24,509 bases of DNA from Bacteroidales bacterium UBA3623. GTDB lineage: Bacteria; Bacteroidota; Bacteroidia; Bacteroidales; UBA932. The position numbers and the translations under genes are program-made. Positions 14,174-22,037 of the stretch are shown here, in pieces (the first letter of the stretch is position 1; each line of letters opens with the position of its first letter). The stretch covers positions 1 to 24,509 of the forward strand of contig DFLI01000005.1 of assembly GCA_002373715.1 (NCBI GenBank), written 5' to 3'. The notes under the pieces were generated by a model. That model saw only the letters and a list, made by a program, of their open reading frames with translations, did not search any database and was not told the DNA's origin.

Positions 14174-15526
14174 ATGTCGCTATACTCCTTCTTCCGCATC
14201 AGCAAACCATCGGCCTCCCGGGTTCCGGAAGGCCAGGTAGACGCTTCCTACAAGCGTCTGCGGGAACGCACTTTCTGGGGCGTGACGGTGGCCTATACCC
14301 TGTACTATGTGTGCCGGGGAACGCTGGGTGTGGTGAAGCAGCCGCTCATAGACAGCGGCACCCTTACGGCCGGGCAGCTGGGTATCATTGGTTCTGCTTT
14401 TTATTTTGTATATGCCATAGGTAAGTTCACCAACGGTTTCATTGCCGATTATTGCAATATCCGCCGATTCATGGCGGTGGGCATAGGCATATCGGCCGTG
14501 GTGAATCTGATCCTGGGCCTCCTGGGCCTGCTGGGTACTCCGCTGGGGCTGGGCTCCCTGGTGGTTTTTGTGTGCTTCCTGGTACTGTGGGGCATTAACG
14601 GCTGGATGCAGAGCATGGGCTCGCCGCCCGGCACCATCAGCCTTTCCCGCTGGTTCCCGCTCACGCAGCGCGGTACCCGCTACAGTATTTTCAGCTCTAC
14701 CCCGCAGCTGGGTAAGTCGGTCTCCATGGTGATGACAGGTTTCATTGTGGCGGCGGCCGGTTGGCAGTGGGGCTTCCTGGCCGCGGCCGTGGCCGGAGTA
14801 GTGGGCCTGGTGGTATCGCTGGTTTTCATTTCCGATACGCCCGAAAGTGAGGGCCTGCCCTCCGTGCAGGAACTCTCCGGAGAACCGGTGCGGGAAATGG
14901 ATAAAAAGCCCACCAAAGAGCTGCAGAAATGGGTTTTCCGGCATCCGGGCATTTGGGTCATCGCCATTTCTACGGCCTTCCTGTATATTACGCAGCATGC
15001 CGTGAGTGACTGGGGTGTTCTCTTCCTGCAAAAGCAGAAAGATTTCACGCTCCCCGGTGCCACGCAGGTAATTGGTTATGCCGAGGCCTTCGGCATCACA
15101 GGCAATCTCATTGCCGGCTGGCTGTCGGACCGCGTGTTCTGCGGTAACCGCGTGCGTCCGGTGGTCATTGCCGGCCTGCTGGCGGTGTCCTCCCTCTTCG
15201 GCTTCCTTTTCCTGGAAGGCGGCTTTGCCCTGAACATGGTATTCGTGGCCGTGTTCAGCTTCTCCTTCAGTATAGTTTTCTGCATTGTGGCGGGCCTCAT
15301 GGCCCTGGACTTTGTGCCCCGTAAAGCCACAGGCGCAGCCTTGGGCATTGTGGGTATCTCCAGCTATGCCGCCGCCGGCATCCAAAGCGTAGCCAGCGGT
15401 TTTCTCATTGACGGTTTCGCCGCCGAAGGCCTGTACAACTTCACGCCCGTCTCCATCTTCTGGATAGTCTCCTGCCTCCTGGCCTTCGTCCTGCCGGTAA
15501 TAGGTTGGAAGTATTTGAGGAAGTAA
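14174..15526 (+). CDS. MFS transporter, GlpT/UhpC-like organophosphate antiporter family
   Basis: A 450-residue protein with about 12 membrane helices. The N-terminal RLRERTFWGVTVAYTLYYVCRGTLGVVKQPL and GQLGIIGSAFYFVYAIGKFTNGFIADYCNIR blocks are typical of the GlpT/UhpT/UhpC group, which exchange inorganic phosphate for glycerol-3-phosphate or hexose phosphates. The middle WGINGWMQSMGSPPGTISLSRWF motif and the second half (ITGNLIAGWLSDRVFCGNRVRP) also fit. Substrate cannot be fixed; UhpC-type members can act as sensors. Its stop codon lies inside the left arm of a long inverted repeat shared with the convergent MATE gene. Confidence 0.88.
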   Translation: MSLYSFFRISKPSASRVPEGQVDASYKRLRERTFWGVTVAYTLYYVCRGTLGVVKQPLIDSGTLTAGQLGIIGSAFYFVYAIGKFTNGFIADYCNIRRFMAVGIGISAVVNLILGLLGLLGTPLGLGSLVVFVCFLVLWGINGWMQSMGSPPGTISLSRWFPLTQRGTRYSIFSSTPQLGKSVSMVMTGFIVAAAGWQWGFLAAAVAGVVGLVVSLVFISDTPESEGLPSVQELSGEPVREMDKKPTKELQKWVFRHPGIWVIAISTAFLYITQHAVSDWGVLFLQKQKDFTLPGATQVIGYAEAFGITGNLIAGWLSDRVFCGNRVRPVVIAGLLAVSSLFGFLFLEGGFALNMVFVAVFSFSFSIVFCIVAGLMALDFVPRKATGAALGIVGISSYAAAGIQSVASGFLIDGFAAEGLYNFTPVSIFWIVSCLLAFVLPVIGWKYLRK

Positions 15527-15698
15527 GGGTATAGCCCCTCAAACCTCCTCCGCTTCGCTCCGGCCCCTCCCACCGCTAAAGCGGCGGGCCCCTCCCGTTC
15601 CGGGAGAATCCTCTTTCCCCCTATGGTCCCCCGAGGGACATTTGCCCTATGGGGCACGGCCGAGGGTGGCCATGGGTTTGAGGGGCTATACCCTTACT
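15522..15698. repeat. 177-bp MITE-like element at the MFS/MATE convergent ends
   Basis: Perfect 24-bp inverted arms (15522-15545 and 15675-15698; core GGGTATAGCCCCTCAAACC) flank about 129 bp packed with smaller hairpins. These are CCGCT-aa-AGCGG (15573-15584), CTCCCG-ttc-CGGGAG (15592-15606), GTCCC-ccga-GGGAC (15626-15639) and TGCCC-tatg-GGGCA. The stop codons of both flanking genes lie within the arms. It may end transcription in both directions. No transposase and no clear target duplication is seen. Confidence 0.85.
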
Positions 15699-17017
15699 CC
15701 CAGAACTCTCTTGGAACGCATGGTCAGGTAGACGGTGCGGACGGCGAGGTGGGTGAAATAGGCGGTCATCAGAAGATGGATGGCGCTTTCGGGGGTGGCA
15801 TTGAGGCCCAGGGCGCAGCCCAGGTACCAGACGGCAAAGAAGCCAATGGCGCAAAGCAGGGTGCTGTTGCGAAGGTCCGGGCCGTCGGTGGCACCGGTGT
15901 AAATGCCGTCCCACACAAAGGCCGGCGTGCCCACCAGCGGCATTAGGAGCAGCCAGGGCAGGAACTGCTTTCCGGCTTCCACCACTTCGGGGGCCGATGT
16001 CATCAGATGGAAAAGGGGCGTGCCGCCCAGGCCGTAGGCCAGCATGAAGAGGACCGCCATGCCCCAGCCCCAGGCAAAAGTCTGCCGCACGGTGGCATGC
16101 ACTCCCTCGGAGGAGCCTTCGCCTATGAATCGGCCTGTAAGGGCCTCTCCGGCATAGGCAAAACCATCGGTGAAATAGCTGAAAATCATGAGGAACTTCA
16201 TGAGGATGGTGCTCACGGCCAGCATAAGGTCTCCGTGCTTGGCGCTCAGAACGGTAAAGCCAATATATACGGCAATCATGCCCAAACTTCTGAGGAACAG
16301 GTCCCGGTTCAGGGAGAAGAAATCTCTTGCATCGATGCTTGCGTCATGGCCGGCTTGACCGGCCATCTCCTTCCCGGCTTTGTGCCGGGCGGCCACCACG
16401 CAGTAAAGCAGGCCGGAGTATTGGGCAATGACGGTGCCCAGGGCCACGCCGGCAAAGCCCATGGCAGGAAGGCCCATATACCCGAAACCCAGCAGCACCG
16501 AAAGCACCATGTTCAGACCGTTCACCAGAAGGTCTGCCACCATGGGGCGCACGCTGTCTTGCAGGCCGATGAACCACCCTTTGAAAGCAAAGAGCGAAAG
16601 CGTGGCCGGAGCCGCCCAAATGCGGATATAGAAGTAGCGGGTGGCCAGCTCCCGCACTTCGGGAGAGCACTGGATCACCAGAAAAGCCAGCTGCACCACC
16701 ACCCACTGCAGAATCACAAGGGCCACGCCGCTAATGGCGGCAATGCGCAGCGCCCGCCACAGGATGCCCAGCGTGTTGTCTTTCCGGCCATAGGCCTGGG
16801 CGGTGAGGCCGCCCGTTCCGGCGCGCAGAAAACCGAAGTTCCAGTACAGCAGGTCGAAGAGCATGGTGCCAATGGAAATACCGCCGATGAGCGTGGCGCT
16901 GGAGGTGCCGGGCAGGTGTCCCACCACGGCAATATCTACCATGCCCACCAAAGGAACGGTGAGCCCGGCCAAGATGCTGGGGATGGCCAGCCTTAATATT
17001 TCTTTGCTAAGTCTCAT
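15686..17017 (-). CDS. MATE family efflux transporter (DinF-like)
   Basis: A 443-residue protein with 12 predicted helices that exports cationic compounds in exchange for protons or sodium. Motifs include the N-terminal LAIPSILAGLTVPLVGMVDIAVVGHL, the NFGFLRAGTGGLTAQAYGRKD block typical of the DinF branch, and the second-half TILMKFLMIFSYFTDGFAYAGEALTGRFIGEG. Residues about 212-235, the loop between the two halves (RHKAGKEMAGQAGHDASIDARDF), are encoded by a double palindrome (16343-16389) and look inserted. The last codons and the stop fall in the inverted repeat at 15522-15698. Upstream leader DNA holds another GC-rich palindrome. It lies 94 bp downstream of rsgA in the same direction; its own promoter is uncertain. 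Confidence 0.9.
   Translation of the reverse strand: MRLSKEILRLAIPSILAGLTVPLVGMVDIAVVGHLPGTSSATLIGGISIGTMLFDLLYWNFGFLRAGTGGLTAQAYGRKDNTLGILWRALRIAAISGVALVILQWVVVQLAFLVIQCSPEVRELATRYFYIRIWAAPATLSLFAFKGWFIGLQDSVRPMVADLLVNGLNMVLSVLLGFGYMGLPAMGFAGVALGTVIAQYSGLLYCVVAARHKAGKEMAGQAGHDASIDARDFFSLNRDLFLRSLGMIAVYIGFTVLSAKHGDLMLAVSTILMKFLMIFSYFTDGFAYAGEALTGRFIGEGSSEGVHATVRQTFAWGWGMAVLFMLAYGLGGTPLFHLMTSAPEVVEAGKQFLPWLLLMPLVGTPAFVWDGIYTGATDGPDLRNSTLLCAIGFFAVWYLGCALGLNATPESAIHLLMTAYFTHLAVRTVYLTMRSKRVLGVRV
16343..16389. repeat. REP-like double palindrome inside the MATE gene
   Basis: ATGGCCGG-cttga-CCGGCCAT (16346-16366) is followed by CCCGGC-tttgt-GCCGGG (16373-16389). The first hairpin with its flanks matches the atpG module except for paired G/C swaps in the two arms, which keep the stem intact. 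On the coding strand it reads MAGQAGHDA, matching TPGQAGGDV in AtpG. Confidence 0.8.
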
Positions 17018-17021
17018 TTTG

Positions 17022-17074
17022 GCACTATGGAGGCCGAAGGCCGACTCAGGGGGTCTGGGGGATTAGTCCCCCAG
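17022..17074. repeat. GC-rich palindromic repeat in the MATE leader
   Basis: GGCC-gaa-GGCC is followed by CTGGGGGA-ttag-TCCCCCAG (17055-17074), 4 bp or more upstream of the MATE ATG. Order and sequence (GGCCGrAGGCC, then a G5/C5 hairpin) resemble the insert in atpB. On the MATE mRNA it would form a stable hairpin close to the start codon. Confidence 0.65.
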
Positions 17075-17091
17075 TCGTAAGATAATTATAG

Positions 17092-17120
17092 TTCAGATGA
17101 AATGACATATTTCATCTGAA
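17092..17120 (-). terminator. Hairpin at the rsgA stop codon
   Basis: TTCAGATGAAAT (17092-17103) pairs perfectly with ATTTCATCTGAA (17109-17120) around 5 bases, and it includes the rsgA stop (17112-17114). The T-run follows on the plus strand, where no gene needs it; in the direction of rsgA the stem is preceded by A residues and followed by AT-rich DNA. It is a possible rsgA 3' end or mRNA-stabilising hairpin. Confidence 0.5.
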
Positions 17121-18029
17121 TTTTTTGTCCTCTTCCAACATTCCCAGATAGGAGTTGTACCTTTCCGGGGCAATGAGCCCCTCTTCCACGGCGGCCTTAA
17201 CGGCGCAGCCCGGTTCGTGGGTGTGCGTGCAGGGGGTGAAGCGGCAGCCCTCGGCCGCCTTGAGCATCTCCGGGAAGTAGCGGGCAATTTCCTCCTTCTC
17301 CACATCCACCAGGCCGAAGCCGCGGATGCCGGGGGAGTCTATCACAAAGCCGCCGGAAGCCAGCGGGTACATCTCGTACAGGGAAGTGGTGTGCTTGCCC
17401 TGCAGGTGAGCGGCGGAAATGGTGCCAATCTTGGGGTTGAGGCTGGGATCCAGGGCCTTAATCAAAGACGATTTGCCCACGCCCGACTCTCCCGAAAACA
17501 GGTTCACGCGCCCCTGACAGGCTTTTCGGATGGAGTCTATACCCTCTCCGGTTTTTACAGATATTTCTATAATGGGGTAACCGGCCTTCTCGTAGATGCT
17601 GCGGAAATGGTCTATCTCCTCTGCCGCGGGCTCCCGGTACAGGTCTGTTTTGGACAGCACAATGGTGGCGGGAATGCCGTAGAGCTCGCAAGTAACCAGA
17701 ATGCGGTCCAGGAAGGGCAGTTTCACCTCCGGGAAGTAGAGAGACACCACTATATATGCCATATCCACGTTGGCAGCGATGATATGAGCCTGGCGGGAGA
17801 GGTTGGTGCTGCGGCGGATGACGTAGTTGCGGCGTGGCAGAATTTCCGTGATAACGGCGGTGTCATCTTCCATGGAATAGGACACCCGGTCTCCTACGGC
17901 GATGGGGTTGGTGATTTCGCTGGCCTTGAGGCGGATTTTACCGCGGAGCACGGCGGGAAATACCTTCCACTCGGGCAGGGGAGACAGCAGATAATGACTG
18001 CCGGCGTTTTTAACTACGGTGGCCTCCAT
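17112..18029 (-). CDS. rsgA: Ribosome small-subunit-dependent GTPase A
   Basis: Late-stage 30S assembly GTPase. The 305-residue product has an N-terminal OB fold (about 1-70), then the circularly permuted GTPase order typical of the family: G4 SKTD at 126-129, P-loop GESGVGKSS at 180-188, switch region GKHTT at 211-215, and G3 DSPG at 231-234. The zinc knuckle is complete: Cys262, Cys267, His269, Cys275. Length is normal. It begins by sharing a base with the upstream SGNH hydrolase stop (TAATG), so the two are translationally coupled. The stop lies in a 12-bp-stem hairpin. Confidence 0.97.
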   Translation of the reverse strand: MEATVVKNAGSHYLLSPLPEWKVFPAVLRGKIRLKASEITNPIAVGDRVSYSMEDDTAVITEILPRRNYVIRRSTNLSRQAHIIAANVDMAYIVVSLYFPEVKLPFLDRILVTCELYGIPATIVLSKTDLYREPAAEEIDHFRSIYEKAGYPIIEISVKTGEGIDSIRKACQGRVNLFSGESGVGKSSLIKALDPSLNPKIGTISAAHLQGKHTTSLYEMYPLASGGFVIDSPGIRGFGLVDVEKEEIARYFPEMLKAAEGCRFTPCTHTHEPGCAVKAAVEEGLIAPERYNSYLGMLEEDKKFR

Positions 18030-19102
18030 TACAGAACTTTTTGCAGCAGGGGAAGGATATAATCGGCATAATGCGTCATGCCCAAATCTGTGAGATGCAC
18101 ACCGTCCACAAAGTCTTCGGAGGTGGTCATGCCGGCGGCGGGAAGATAGTAAATATTCTTCTCTCCGGCGGCCTGCAAACGCAGAAACAGGGCCAGTTGG
18201 GCGCTGTTTTTACCGTTTACTTCGGCGGCGATTCCCTTGTCTACAATTCCGTGCGGGAACAGAGGGTCTTCCACAAAGATGATGGGGACCTCCGGGTGTT
18301 TGTCCCTCAAGATGCGGTAGAATTTCTCTCCGTTTTCTTCTATGCGTTCGGGCTTGGCGTTGGGCACGTAATCCAGTACAAAGACGGCGGGGTTGGGCAC
18401 GCTGGCCATGAGTTCTGCCACTTCAAAATCCAGGAAGGCGTTGCCGCTGAAGCCCAGGTTAATGACGGTGCGGTTTAGGCGGCGGCCGATGATATTGGTG
18501 TGCGCCATGCCGGCCCGGGAGGCGCAGCCGCCCTGCAGGATGCTGGTGCCGTACATGACGACGGGAGCATCGGCCTTGGGGCTGTTCAGCACGGGCTGCT
18601 CCAGCGTATAGCCTTCCGGAACGCCCAGTTCCAGGGTTTTTACCTCGTCGTACAGCGAGAGGTACAGCATATATTCGCGCTCCACCGGGTCCATGTTGGC
18701 CACCAGTTTGCGCTTGTGTTCCTTACTCTGGGCGCCCCAGTTAAAACCGGAGCCCACAAACTTCCATTCTCCTTCCACCCAGGCATACAGGTCCAGACCG
18801 CCCACGCCCACATCGGTCATGTGGGGCATGTGGAAGCCCGTATTGGTCCACTGGGCGTGAATCTCGGGGGCGCTGGTGCGGAAACGGATGTACAGGCCGG
18901 CCGAATTGGTGCTCAGGTCCCAAAGGGCATCCCGCACTACGCCATGGAGGCTTTCGGGGAAGCGGCGGTAGCGGGGGCCATCATCGTTATAGGCCTTTCC
19001 AAACACGGGGAAGGCCGATGCGTCCTGATACACAATCTCCTGGGCCGATGCAACCAGGCAAGCGGCCAGCAGAACCAGCGAGAGAAGAAGACATTTTTTC
19101 AT
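18029..19102 (-). CDS. Secreted SGNH/GDSL-type hydrolase with N-terminal beta domain
   Basis: A 357-residue exported esterase-like protein. The signal region MKKCLLLSLVLLAACLVASAQ offers a lipobox LAAC (Cys15) and a signal-peptidase I site ASA-Q (before residue 21), so it may be a lipoprotein or periplasmic. Residues about 21-170 form a beta-rich domain like the SGNH N-terminal module. Residues about 175-357 are the SGNH hydrolase: block I VVMYGTSILQGG with Ser187, NLGFSGNA with Gly220/Asn221, and block V DGVH with Asp333 and His336. Relatives act on acylated sugars or glycans, but the substrate here is unknown. It starts 5 bp after a consensus -7 box and is the first gene before rsgA. Confidence 0.88.
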   Translation of the reverse strand: MKKCLLLSLVLLAACLVASAQEIVYQDASAFPVFGKAYNDDGPRYRRFPESLHGVVRDALWDLSTNSAGLYIRFRTSAPEIHAQWTNTGFHMPHMTDVGVGGLDLYAWVEGEWKFVGSGFNWGAQSKEHKRKLVANMDPVEREYMLYLSLYDEVKTLELGVPEGYTLEQPVLNSPKADAPVVMYGTSILQGGCASRAGMAHTNIIGRRLNRTVINLGFSGNAFLDFEVAELMASVPNPAVFVLDYVPNAKPERIEENGEKFYRILRDKHPEVPIIFVEDPLFPHGIVDKGIAAEVNGKNSAQLALFLRLQAAGEKNIYYLPAAGMTTSEDFVDGVHLTDLGMTHYADYILPLLQKVL

Positions 19103-19107
19103 ATGTA

Positions 19108-19115
19108 CAAAATTA
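19108..19115 (-). promoter_or_regulatory. -7 promoter box of the SGNH hydrolase-rsgA unit
   Basis: On the minus strand this reads TAATTTTG, an exact TAnnTTTG match ending 5 bp before the ATG. The transcript is predicted to start at or next to the start codon. An ATTG about 20 bp further upstream is a weak -33 candidate. Confidence 0.65.
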
Positions 19116-19175
19116 GCAATTTTTGTTCATTCGTCGCAATATATGCGCGGTTCGGAAGAAAACTTCTCCCAAACA

Positions 19176-19207
19176 CTTGGGAAATCGGTGCCTTCTGTGT
19201 AAATTTG
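19176..19207 (+). promoter_or_regulatory. Promoter of malQ
   Basis: TAAATTTG (19200-19207) matches the -7 consensus, with CTTG (19176-19179) 20 bp upstream as a near -33 box. The predicted start near 19213 gives a leader of about 45 nt that contains a stem-loop at its 5' end. Confidence 0.7.
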
Positions 19208-19209
19208 TT

Positions 19210-19231
19210 AAGGATTCCTTCCGGAATCTTT
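19210..19231 (+). promoter_or_regulatory. Stem-loop at the 5' end of the malQ leader
   Basis: AAGGATTCC (19210-19218) pairs with GGAATCTTT (19223-19231), nine pairs with one G-U, closing a TTCC loop. It begins where transcription is predicted to start, so it may protect the mRNA 5' end. A protein-binding inverted repeat is an alternative. Confidence 0.5.
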
Positions 19232-19257
19232 AACAGCATAATAACACGAAGACTTAT

Positions 19258-21690
19258 ATGACCATAAACGTTCAGTTACATTACCGCACCGCCTGGGGAG
19301 AGAGCGTTCAGCTCCGCCTGGGTAAGCGACGCATCCCCATGGAATCTTCTTTAGGAGGCCTGTGGCAAATCATGCTCACCGGCCGGGATATCCACGACGG
19401 AGACCGTTTTACCTTCGAGATAGTACGCGAAGGCAAGGTGGTCAAGCGTGAGTGGAGGGAACATACCTTCGTATATCATACCCCCGGTAAAAACATCATC
19501 GTACGTTCCCGCTGGATGGACCGTCCGTCCAATTCGGCCTTTTACTCATCGGCCTTCAGCGACGTTATTTTCCGCCGTCCTTCCGGCGTTTCCTTCCGCC
19601 ATCCCCAGGCCGAGGAAGGAGCCCGCGGCAACGTGAGCATCCAGGTGGCCGCCCCCGAGGTGCGCACCCACGAGTCCCTGGCCATGGTGGGCTGCGGAGA
19701 CAAACTGGGCAACTGGGACCAGATTCATGTGATGTCCGACAAACTGGCTCCCTGGTGGTTCACCACCATGGATATCAGTGAGCCCATCGAGTACAAGTTT
19801 GTCATCATAGATACCAAAACCAAACAAATCCGTGCCTGGGAAGAGGGCCCCAACCATTTCTTTGCAGAAGTGCCCCCCAAGGATACGCAGGTAATGCTGG
19901 CAGACATCCAGCCCAGCTTCTCTACGGAGCCCTGGCGCGGTGCCGGCGTTGCCGTTCCCGTGTTCTCCCTCCGTACGGAAGACAGCTTTGGCGTGGGAGA
20001 GTTCCACGATATTAAAAAGCTGGTAGATTGGGCCGTGAAAGCCGGTCAGAACGTGATCCAGCTGCTGCCCATCAACGATACCAGCAAAACCAATTCCTGG
20101 GTAGATTCCTACCCGTACAATGCCGTGTGCACCTTTGCACTGCATCCGCAGTTCATTCACCTACCGGCGGCTGGTGTGCGTCAGGACGCTGCCTACAAGG
20201 CCAAGAAGGCAGAACTGGAAGCCTTGCCCGCCGTGGACTATGAAGCCGTGAACAGCACCAAGTTAGCTCTGCTGCGAAAAGTGTACAAGGGCGCCAAAGG
20301 CAAGGAGGTAATGGCCTCTGATGCATATAAGAAGTTTGTGGAAGAAAACCGCGAATGGCTCATTCCCTATGCCGTCTTCTGCGTGCTGAGAGATACCTAT
20401 GGTACCATCGAGTATGGCGAGTGGAAGGAGTTGAGCACTTATAACGCCAAGAAGGTGCAGGCCTATGCCCAGGAGCACTCGGAGGAAACCGGCTTCCACT
20501 GCTATTTGCAGTTCCTGCTGGATGTCCAGCTCCGGGAGGCCGTGGAATATGCCCATCTGCATGGGGTGGCCCTCAAGGGAGACCTTCCCATCGGCGTCAG
20601 CCGCCGGAGCGTGGACGCTTGGCAGCATCCCACTCTGTTCCACATGGACGGCCAGGCGGGCGCACCGCCGGATGCCTTTGCCGAAGATGGCCAGAACTGG
20701 AGCTTCCCCACCTACAACTGGGAGGAAATGGCCAAGGACGGCTATGCCTGGTGGAAGGCCCGCATGGGCAAGATGGCGCAGTACTTTGACGCCTTCCGCA
20801 TAGACCATATTCTGGGCTTCTTCCGCATTTGGGAAATCCCGTTGGAGTACAAGAGCGGCCTCATGGGTCACTTCTATCCCGCCCTGCCTTATTCGGAGGA
20901 CGAACTCCGCGCCCGCGGCTTCAACCCGGGCGAAGGAGAGGGAACGGACGTGCTCTTTGTGGAAGACCCTCGCAAGAAGGGATACTGGCACCCGCGCATC
21001 TCCGGAGAAAAGACGGCCCGCTTCGCCGCCCTTTCCGACGAGATGAAGCGTCGCTATTACGACCTCTATACCGACTTCTTCTGGTTCCGCCACAACGATT
21101 TCTGGAAGGAGAGTGCCATGCGCAAGCTGCCGGCCCTCCTCCGTTCCACGGGAATGCTCTGCTGCGGAGAAGACCTGGGAATGATTCCCGGCTGCGTACC
21201 CACCGTAATGGCAGACCTGAACATCCTGAGCCTGGAAATCCAGCGCATGCCCAAGGACCCTGCAGATACCTTTGCCCGTCCGGACCAGTATCCTTACTGG
21301 TGTGTTTGCGCCACGGGAACGCACGACACCTCGCCCCTGCGTGCCTGGTGGGAGGAAGACCGCGCGCTCACCCAGCGTTTTTACAACGAGATGCTGGGCT
21401 GCGAGGGAGACGCCCCGTACTTCTGTGAGCCCTGGGTGGCAGACCTTATTCTGGCCCAGCACATGAAGAGCCCGGCCATGCTGGCCATACTTCCGCTGCA
21501 GGATTACCTGGCTACAGACGGAGAAATTCGCTACCAGGGCAATCCGGCCGACGAGCGCATCAACATTCCGGCCATCCAGCATCACTACTGGCGTTACCGC
21601 ATGCACTGCACGCTGGAAAGCCTCATAGCCAACGACAAGTTCAACAGCCATATCCGCACGCTGGTAGAAGCTGCGGCCCGTAACAGATAA
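19258..21690 (+). CDS. malQ: 4-alpha-glucanotransferase, DPE2-like with N-terminal CBM20 domains
   Basis: Cytoplasmic amylomaltase (GH77) that moves glucan segments between maltodextrins. The 810-residue product starts with two beta-rich segments resembling starch-binding CBM20 modules: about 1-110 (NVQLHYRTAWGESVQLRLG) and about 122-235 (VSIQVAAPEVRTHESLAMVGCGDKLGNWD). The GH77 barrel follows: PVFSLRTEDSFGVGEF, LPINDT, nucleophile Asp516 in FRIDHILGFFRIWE, acid/base Glu638 in CGEDLG, and Asp690 in GTHDTSPLR. The layout matches plant DPE2 and Bacteroidota homologues rather than the shorter bacterial amylomaltases. No other maltose gene is adjacent. The yciH start overlaps its stop (TAATG). 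Confidence 0.94.
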   Translation: MTINVQLHYRTAWGESVQLRLGKRRIPMESSLGGLWQIMLTGRDIHDGDRFTFEIVREGKVVKREWREHTFVYHTPGKNIIVRSRWMDRPSNSAFYSSAFSDVIFRRPSGVSFRHPQAEEGARGNVSIQVAAPEVRTHESLAMVGCGDKLGNWDQIHVMSDKLAPWWFTTMDISEPIEYKFVIIDTKTKQIRAWEEGPNHFFAEVPPKDTQVMLADIQPSFSTEPWRGAGVAVPVFSLRTEDSFGVGEFHDIKKLVDWAVKAGQNVIQLLPINDTSKTNSWVDSYPYNAVCTFALHPQFIHLPAAGVRQDAAYKAKKAELEALPAVDYEAVNSTKLALLRKVYKGAKGKEVMASDAYKKFVEENREWLIPYAVFCVLRDTYGTIEYGEWKELSTYNAKKVQAYAQEHSEETGFHCYLQFLLDVQLREAVEYAHLHGVALKGDLPIGVSRRSVDAWQHPTLFHMDGQAGAPPDAFAEDGQNWSFPTYNWEEMAKDGYAWWKARMGKMAQYFDAFRIDHILGFFRIWEIPLEYKSGLMGHFYPALPYSEDELRARGFNPGEGEGTDVLFVEDPRKKGYWHPRISGEKTARFAALSDEMKRRYYDLYTDFFWFRHNDFWKESAMRKLPALLRSTGMLCCGEDLGMIPGCVPTVMADLNILSLEIQRMPKDPADTFARPDQYPYWCVCATGTHDTSPLRAWWEEDRALTQRFYNEMLGCEGDAPYFCEPWVADLILAQHMKSPAMLAILPLQDYLATDGEIRYQGNPADERINIPAIQHHYWRYRMHCTLESLIANDKFNSHIRTLVEAAARNR

Positions 21691-22034
21691 TGGAGAATAA
21701 CGACTGGAAAGCACGTCTGGGGGTGGTTTACTCCACCAATCCCGACTTTCAGTATCAGACGGAGTCGGAGATAGAGGAAGAAACCCTTCCTCCCCAGAAG
21801 CAGCGCCTCATAGTAGGAATAGACCGCCGCAACCGGGGTGGCAAGCAAGTCACCCTGGTGAGCGGTTTTGTGGGCCGGGCCGATGATTTGAAGGAATTGG
21901 GCCGCACCCTCAAAACCCGTTTGGGCGTAGGTGGCAGTGCAAAAGATGGAGAAATTACCATCCAGGGAGATTTTCGGGATAAGGTGGTATCCATTTTGCA
22001 GCAACTGGGCTACCAAGCCAAAAGAGGCAATTAA
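21690..22034 (+). CDS. yciH: SUI1/YciH family translation factor
   Basis: A 114-residue bacterial homologue of eukaryotic eIF1. The C-terminal SUI1 fold is clear from about residue 38: RLIVGIDRRNRGGKQVTLVSGF, LKELGRTLKTRLGVGGSAKDGEITIQGDFRDKVVSILQQLGY. The N-terminal 35 residues are acidic and probably flexible. Bacterial members can affect initiation fidelity, but their role is less defined than in eukaryotes. The start shares one base with the malQ stop, so translation is coupled. The next gene begins 3 bp later. Confidence 0.93.
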   Translation: MENNDWKARLGVVYSTNPDFQYQTESEIEEETLPPQKQRLIVGIDRRNRGGKQVTLVSGFVGRADDLKELGRTLKTRLGVGGSAKDGEITIQGDFRDKVVSILQQLGYQAKRGN

Positions 22035-22037
22035 AGC

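Noticed and set aside
14180..15385. 401-codon minus-strand frame over the MFS gene
   Set aside because: Antisense shadow; the plus frame has clear transporter motifs.
15522..15698. CRISPR array or phage attachment site at the palindrome-rich gap
   Set aside because: No evenly spaced direct repeats and no integrase or tRNA; the structure is an inverted-repeat element.
20263..21714. 483-codon minus-strand frame over malQ
   Set aside because: Antisense shadow of a gene with all GH77 catalytic residues.
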